Assembly (NCBI RefSeq): GCF_011075055.1
Contig: NW_025401173.1
Location: 1-64,000, forward strand
Direction: 5' to 3'
Source of the DNA: Mangifera indica
Lineage: Eukaryota; Streptophyta; Magnoliopsida; Sapindales; Anacardiaceae
Length of the DNA stretch: 64,000 bases
The notes below the pieces were generated by a model that had not been told where the DNA came from, did no database searches, and worked only from the letters and a program-made list of their open reading frames with translations. A program made the position numbers and the translations under genes. Of this stretch, positions 58,779-64,000 are shown piece by piece (position 1 is the first letter of the stretch; the number at the start of each line of letters is the position of its first letter).

Positions 58779-60743
58779 AAAATAAAAGGAAAAAAAATCC
58801 TCATCAATTAGTAATAAGAGCATTAAATGGTGAAGCATCCTCCTCCAGTTGTTGTTAGACATTGCACCCCATTATTCTACATTAAGAGAGTTCAAATTCC
58901 CAATTTCAACATCAAGCATGGAGAATATGATTGATGTTCAAAGACTCCTCAAGTTAGTAAACAAAGTTTCTATCTTGACCTCGTCATTTGTTTGTATGTT
59001 GGAGACTGAATTCTTTACTCCACATATCTTATAGAAGGCTTTATGCTGCACTAATACGTGAACAGAATTCGAAGAACAATCATTTTCTTGTATAAGAATG
59101 TTGCATATTCTGAATGTGTGATGCTTACTTTAAATTTTAAACTGGGTTTGTTAAGAAGCTTAAGGTGTATTAATAAATTAAGCCATTTTGGTGTGATGTT
59201 TTCTGGAAATTTTCCTTGATTTGACAATGTTTCTGCTCTGCATAGTATAGTGTTTAACATGGATTATGCTTGAATTTCTATAGTAATTTTCATCATTTTG
59301 ACATAATAACCTGCATTATGTGATAATCATGGTCAGTTTGACTATGATTGCTTCATTTCTCCTGTGCCAGCGTCAGTTGTCTAACTAAAGTTTTTTGTCA
59401 CTGCCTGATATGCGGCAATATCAGATGATCTGTAAATACACCATGCCTGTTCAGTGATCTTGGAAAATAAATAGGATCAATTGAAATCATTTTACCTTGT
59501 CCTTGGTGGTTTTCCTTTTTAATGTTACAAGGTTGATTCAATATTGAGCTATAGCGCAGTTTCAGGGGTGTACTCTGAAGAAATCTAAAAGGGCTAGCTC
59601 TAATTAATATCATAATGTGTTTTTAGTCTTAATGTGATCGAATTGGACAGTGATTAAACAATGCATGATAAATTGAACACGAATGATGCTCAAATTCACC
59701 GGTGGGCAAGATGGAACGGGAGGCTTTCTTGGCCCGCTTCGAGCTTTATAAACAAAGGCTTGTAAGAACATAATTAACAAATAGAGACTGCTCTCTGCGT
59801 TATCATCCATTGTTAAATTGTCGAAAAAAGCTTCATCGCTAATCTCACGAGCCTCTGCACTAGCTGAACCATACAACTAATGATGACAACATGCCTAATG
59901 TTATTCACATAGTTAGTAAAAAAACGAATTATTCACTTTTATGTCAATCTCAAGTTAGATTTTTTTGAACTAAATCATATTCGAGTATATCTAAATTTGA
60001 TTTCGATTTAATTTGAATTTACCCTTATTTCAAATATAATATTTTTTTTGGTTGAATAATTGTTGGATATGGCATCAAGGTGATTTATTATCAGAACAAA
60101 GTTTCGTTTCAGTTTAGATACAAGAAGTTCCCAAGCAGCAAGAAAACAATATAACCCTGAAAGGAAATTTCCCAGAAACGACGTCGTGTAATTCTTTCCG
60201 TAATTCCTTCAGAGGGACAAATCATATTCTTTTTCTTTCAACCACTCCCCGTTCATTAACCTTCTAAAGTTCACGCGCCCAGGTCCACGTTTCGCTAGAT
60301 CGACCCAATCCAAAGTGGTGGGTCCCATACCCACGTTTTAAAGACGCGCTGGCGTGTGCGAGCTGTGGTAGGGATTCAAGAGGAAAGTAAATTCCAAATC
60401 AGCAGGCTAGCGGAGGCAAAAATAAAATAAAATTAACGCGCTTCTTGTTTTTATTTGATTAACAAAGAAGGAGCACACAAAACATAAATAGAAATAGAAA
60501 CCGAAAAAAAAAAAAAAAAAAAAAAAGCAGGGCGCAAGTAACTGCCAATTTGTGGGAGAACAGGGAATGAACAACAAGCCAGGGTCATTATCTGCTCCGT
60601 GGTCCGTACAAAGAAGGTTCTATTAACGAACCTTAATTGAATCTACAAGATACAGGAACAGAGTCGATCCAATTGAGGATTGTTATCGATTTCGGGTTGG
60701 GAGTTGCGATTTTTTTGCTTTTGGTGTTTGGATCGGGAAGAAG
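58779..60743. other. Region between the bHLH and flippase genes
   Basis: The bHLH 3' UTR, then AT-rich spacer with only short meaningless ORFs (58849-59876). From 60180 composition rises toward the ALA gene. 60500-60743 is probably its 5' leader, with a run of about 23 A at 60504-60526. An ACGACGTCGT palindrome lies at about 60178-60187, a possible TGACG/ACGT-class site. Confidence 0.5.
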
Positions 60744-63700
60744 ATGAGCGGATGGGATAGGGTTAGATCGTCTGCATCGAGATTGGGCCAATCATCGAAC
60801 GGTTACCAGCGCATGCCACCGCGTACGGTTACACTGGGCCGAGTCCAGCCGCAGGCACCTGGTAGCCGTAATATACACTGTAATGACCGCGAAGCCAATG
60901 AACCTTTCCGATTCAAGGTTATCTGTTTCTTTATTTCTTTTATTTTGGTATATATTTATAAAATATGCATAAACAGGTTACTGAAATCTTATTATTTTCT
61001 TGATGATCCGAGAAATTAGGAACTTCACTTAACTTAGTATAATACGAACCTTTGAAATTAAGTGTTTAATGTTGGTTTGATGGCTGCTAAGTAGACAATG
61101 GCAAGCGCGAAGTGCTGAAGCAAAGTAGAAATTAGGTTCATCAGACCATAAACTTTAATCATTTCAATAGGTGGTTGACAATTAATCAACACTTTGTTTG
61201 GTAAGAGGGAAAAAACAAAGAAGGAAATGTTTTGGGAGGAAAAAACCTAGCGGCTTGAACGAAATATAAAGAGGAAGAAAGTCTCAAGCCCCTATAAACC
61301 AATCCTTCTATAATTATAATGGTCTTAAGAGGGAAGTGGAAAACTGAAAAGACATTGAATAAAGAAAATTAATTTAGTTCCTAGTTTCTTGTTGAGAGAA
61401 GAAAATAAAAAAAAGAAAAATTAGATTATTTTTTATGTTTTCTAAGAGAACAATGACTATAAACATACAAACTTGTAATGGTAATTTTGACCTGTAAAGA
61501 TTATCTCTCTTCCCAAAGGATACCAAATTGTCAAAATTGAAAGTTCTAATCTTTGTCTTTTCTCTTATCTGCATGATTTTAACCAAATGGACGGAAGGGA
61601 TAATAAATCCTCTTCCCATCTTTTTCTCTCTTATTGACTAGTAATTTCAGTAATTGAACTTGCTACTTGCTGTCTCTTGTTTGGTAGGTTTCTTGCATAG
61701 GCTGCAGTGCACAGAGTAAAAATGTTTTTCTTGAAGTGTACAAGTATCAACAAGTAAATAAACCTATTTGATTCTAAAATTAAAATAAGTTTGTTTGGAG
61801 TGCACTCAGGAATTAGGTCCAGTGTTTGGTAACGATAAGTCATAGGGTCAAATTTAAATTTTGCTAGTAAAGAAACAAATGTATTTTTAAGGATGAAACT
61901 TGAGCAAGTCGCAGTCAAATACAACTGAGCTCTATATATTAGGTGCAACTTAATCCGTAGTCATAATCTGTCCTTAAAGTACTTAGGTTTTCCATTGTTC
62001 TATAGTCTTAATGTGTCCTTAAAGTACTTGAGTATTCCCGTTTAACTACTTCATTCCATTTCTTTATAGACCATGGTAAATGCAAACATGGAAGTATTTT
62101 CATTATATTTGGTGCCAAGCACTTCAAGATTGATCAACTCATGAGGCTCCAGCAATGCAGCTTTTCTGTCTTCCATTGTTTTATCCAATATGGAAGAGTA
62201 GTACTGACAATGAAAAAACTAATTATTTCTTATCAACTAGTTTGAAAAATGATTTGACGATCAAGTTTATGCTCCAGAACTGAACACGCCAGATGGGATT
62301 TTCCTAATTTTTGAAACACAGGTTTTCTTGATCAATAATTTAAATGTAAACTGACAAGGCAAGTAATTTACTAAGAGATTTGCAAATAATTTTGCAAAAA
62401 ATGTATGTTCTCACCATCACAGACTTGCCTTTTTTGGTTCAAAGCCTATGCTCATAATGTACTATTCTACAGAGGGTATCTTAATAATAGCAATCAGAGG
62501 ATTGGGACTAATTAGTCGTAAAAATTGATGTATATGAATATTTTTACTTGATCCAATATGGTAGCTCTGTCTATTCACTTGCATACACATGTTGAATTTA
62601 TAATTTGATTTGTAAACTACACTTGTAAGAATGTGGTATCTAAAAAATGAATAATCTTAACTGTTGTGATGAAATCTTAATCTTTTGCTTGCTTGCTTCT
62701 GGTTGTAATGGTGTGGTTTTGATTAGTATTGAATAATTTGTTTCAGGGGAATTCTATAGCAACTACAAAGTACAACGTTTTAACCTTTCTACCAAAAGGA
62801 TTGTTTGAACAGGTAACCTGGATTTTAAGCTTGCTTATATCTGAATTAAGAGGATAAGTTTTATTTTATCTTTTTTTTATGCATTTAATAATGTTGTGTT
62901 TGAAGCCAACTAAGTCATTTCTATATGAAACAGTTAGGGATAACAATAAAAGATTTTTTTTTTTTATTGATTTCTTTTGTTCCTGAAAGAAATTGTGTTT
63001 ACTCTGACAGTTCAGGCGGGTGGCTAATTGCTACTTTCTCATGATCTCTATTTTGTCAACTACACCAATGAGGTATGGCCATTTAAACCTAAGGTGGGGA
63101 GTTTCTTTTAAAATATGTTGGGGAGGTACACATATTCTGTTGACTGCTTAAACATGGTTTACGGTAGTTGTGACAATTTTCCCAAACATTCCTGGATTCA
63201 GCTTGGCTCTCATAATTTTCACTTTCAACTAAACTACTCTTATTTTTTAAGTTAAATAATGCCATTTTGTGATGCTCTGTTTAATTATTTATCAAACAAG
63301 AGTAATTTACATCCTGATGTGTCATAACGATTAACTGGCTAACAATTTTTTAATCATGCAGTCCTGTGAATCCTGTGACAAATGTGGTTCCTTTGAGTCT
63401 GGTGCTTTTGGTCTCACTGATTAAAGAGGCATGGGAAGACTGGGTGAGTATTGCAGTTTTTGCTCATGGAAGTATGCCATCTTAGTTGTTTTTTGTTATA
63501 AAGGCATGGGAGATATGTGTAGCTCTTGAGACACACTATAGTTTAAGTGTTTGAGTGGTTTAACTTGAGGAGCGAAGTTTGTCTGTCACTTACCGCTATT
63601 TCTACTTGTGTGTTTATTTTTTCCTTTCAAATTGCGTGCAACAGAAGCGTTTCCAGAATGACATGGCAATAAATAGTACTCTTATAGAGGTACTGCAAGA

Positions 63701-64000
63701 TCAAAGGTGGGTGCCTATTCCTTGGAAGAAGCTGCAGGTTGGAGATATTGTCAGGGTGAGTTTGTTACACTTTTTATGTATTTAGCATTTGTTGATTTGT
63801 CATATGATGAGATCTGGTTTCTTAAATTTTAATATAATGCAGGATATCTACTGTACATTGCAAGGGATGTTGTTTATCAACTCCACTGAATTTTTTCACT
63901 GTGTCCTAGACATGTCATTTGGCGTTGTGATATTTCCTTTCGGAGATAAATTTTTTATTGGGCTAGTTTAAATCTGTTTGTCTTTGTTCCCCTAGTGCAT
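60744..64000 (+). CDS. ALA3: Phospholipid-transporting P4-ATPase (flippase), ALA3 type, 5' part
   Basis: Five coding exons fall in the window: 60744-60917, 62747-62812, 63011-63072, 63362-63443 and 63645-63755. All are GT-AG with matching phase, about 165 residues of a protein that is normally about 1,200; the rest lies beyond 64000. Seen: N-terminal tail [20 protein letters not shown], then the P4 motif [40 protein letters not shown] (first membrane segments, about 82-125), [20 protein letters not shown], and the start of the actuator domain ([15 protein letters not shown]). This wording fits Arabidopsis ALA3 as I remember it, better than other ALA members. Family role: with an ALIS beta subunit it moves phospholipids to the cytosolic leaflet of Golgi/trans-Golgi membranes and supports vesicle budding. 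Catalytic DKTGT lies outside the window, so activity cannot be judged. Confidence 0.92.

Noticed and set aside
1..64000. CRISPR array, operons, tRNA or rRNA genes, organellar insertions
   Set aside because: No regularly spaced direct repeats, no cloverleaf-like sequence and no rRNA or plastid text were recognised. The gene structures are plainly plant nuclear.
1..64000. A biosynthetic or defence gene cluster joining the genes in this window
   Set aside because: The genes belong to unrelated pathways, lie on both strands and are separated by repeats. Their shared link to the cell surface or secretory system is too general to claim a system.

Overview
This is eukaryotic nuclear DNA from a flowering plant, most likely a eudicot. 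Genes are split by AT-rich introns, plant-specific families are present (GUB_WAK domain protein, CW14/DUF1336, land-plant GPAT, ALA flippase, bHLH79-type factor), and the long intergenic stretches hold MITE-like repeats, AT microsatellites and a hAT transposase relic. I cannot name the species. Nothing prokaryotic, organellar or viral was seen. All exon maps were built by hand from reading frame, splice signals and family similarity recalled from memory.

Layout. 1-4.0 kb: repeat debris. 4.05-5.06 kb (+): two-exon secreted GUB_WAK protein without a kinase. 6.3-10.0 kb (-): seven-exon hydroxyproline O-galactosyltransferase (galectin domain plus GT31), convergent with the first gene. 10-24 kb: gene-poor, with several inverted-repeat families and a decayed hAT element. 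24.3-26.7 kb (+): two-exon glycerol-3-phosphate acyltransferase with an intact phosphatase-like domain, of the cutin/RAM2 type. 28.4-28.8 kb: broken fragment of an exocyst EXO84 gene. 30.1-32.0 kb (+): single-exon secreted LRR protein, convergent with a nine-exon CW14/DUF1336 gene (32.6-37.0 kb, -) that has a likely N-myristoylation site and a GC-AG intron. 37-46.9 kb: repeats, long AT microsatellite, TE-like debris. 46.9-49.4 kb (-): coiled-coil protein gene with several disabling lesions. 50-56.4 kb: repeats. 56.4-58.8 kb (+): bHLH79-type transcription factor. 60.7 kb to the window end (+): first five coding exons of an ALA3-type P4-ATPase; the gene runs off the window.

The genes are independently transcribed and do not form a cluster or pathway. 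Several act at the cell surface or secretory system (GUB_WAK protein, AGP glycosylation, extracellular lipid synthesis, LRR protein, flippase), but I read that as coincidence. The most interesting points are the GPAT's possible RAM2 identity, two GC-AG introns with the same GCATG donor, two pseudogenes with readable lesions, several distinct inverted-repeat families with many copies, a strong G-quadruplex motif, and two coding-like stretches I could not assign. I did not find a convincing undescribed biological system.
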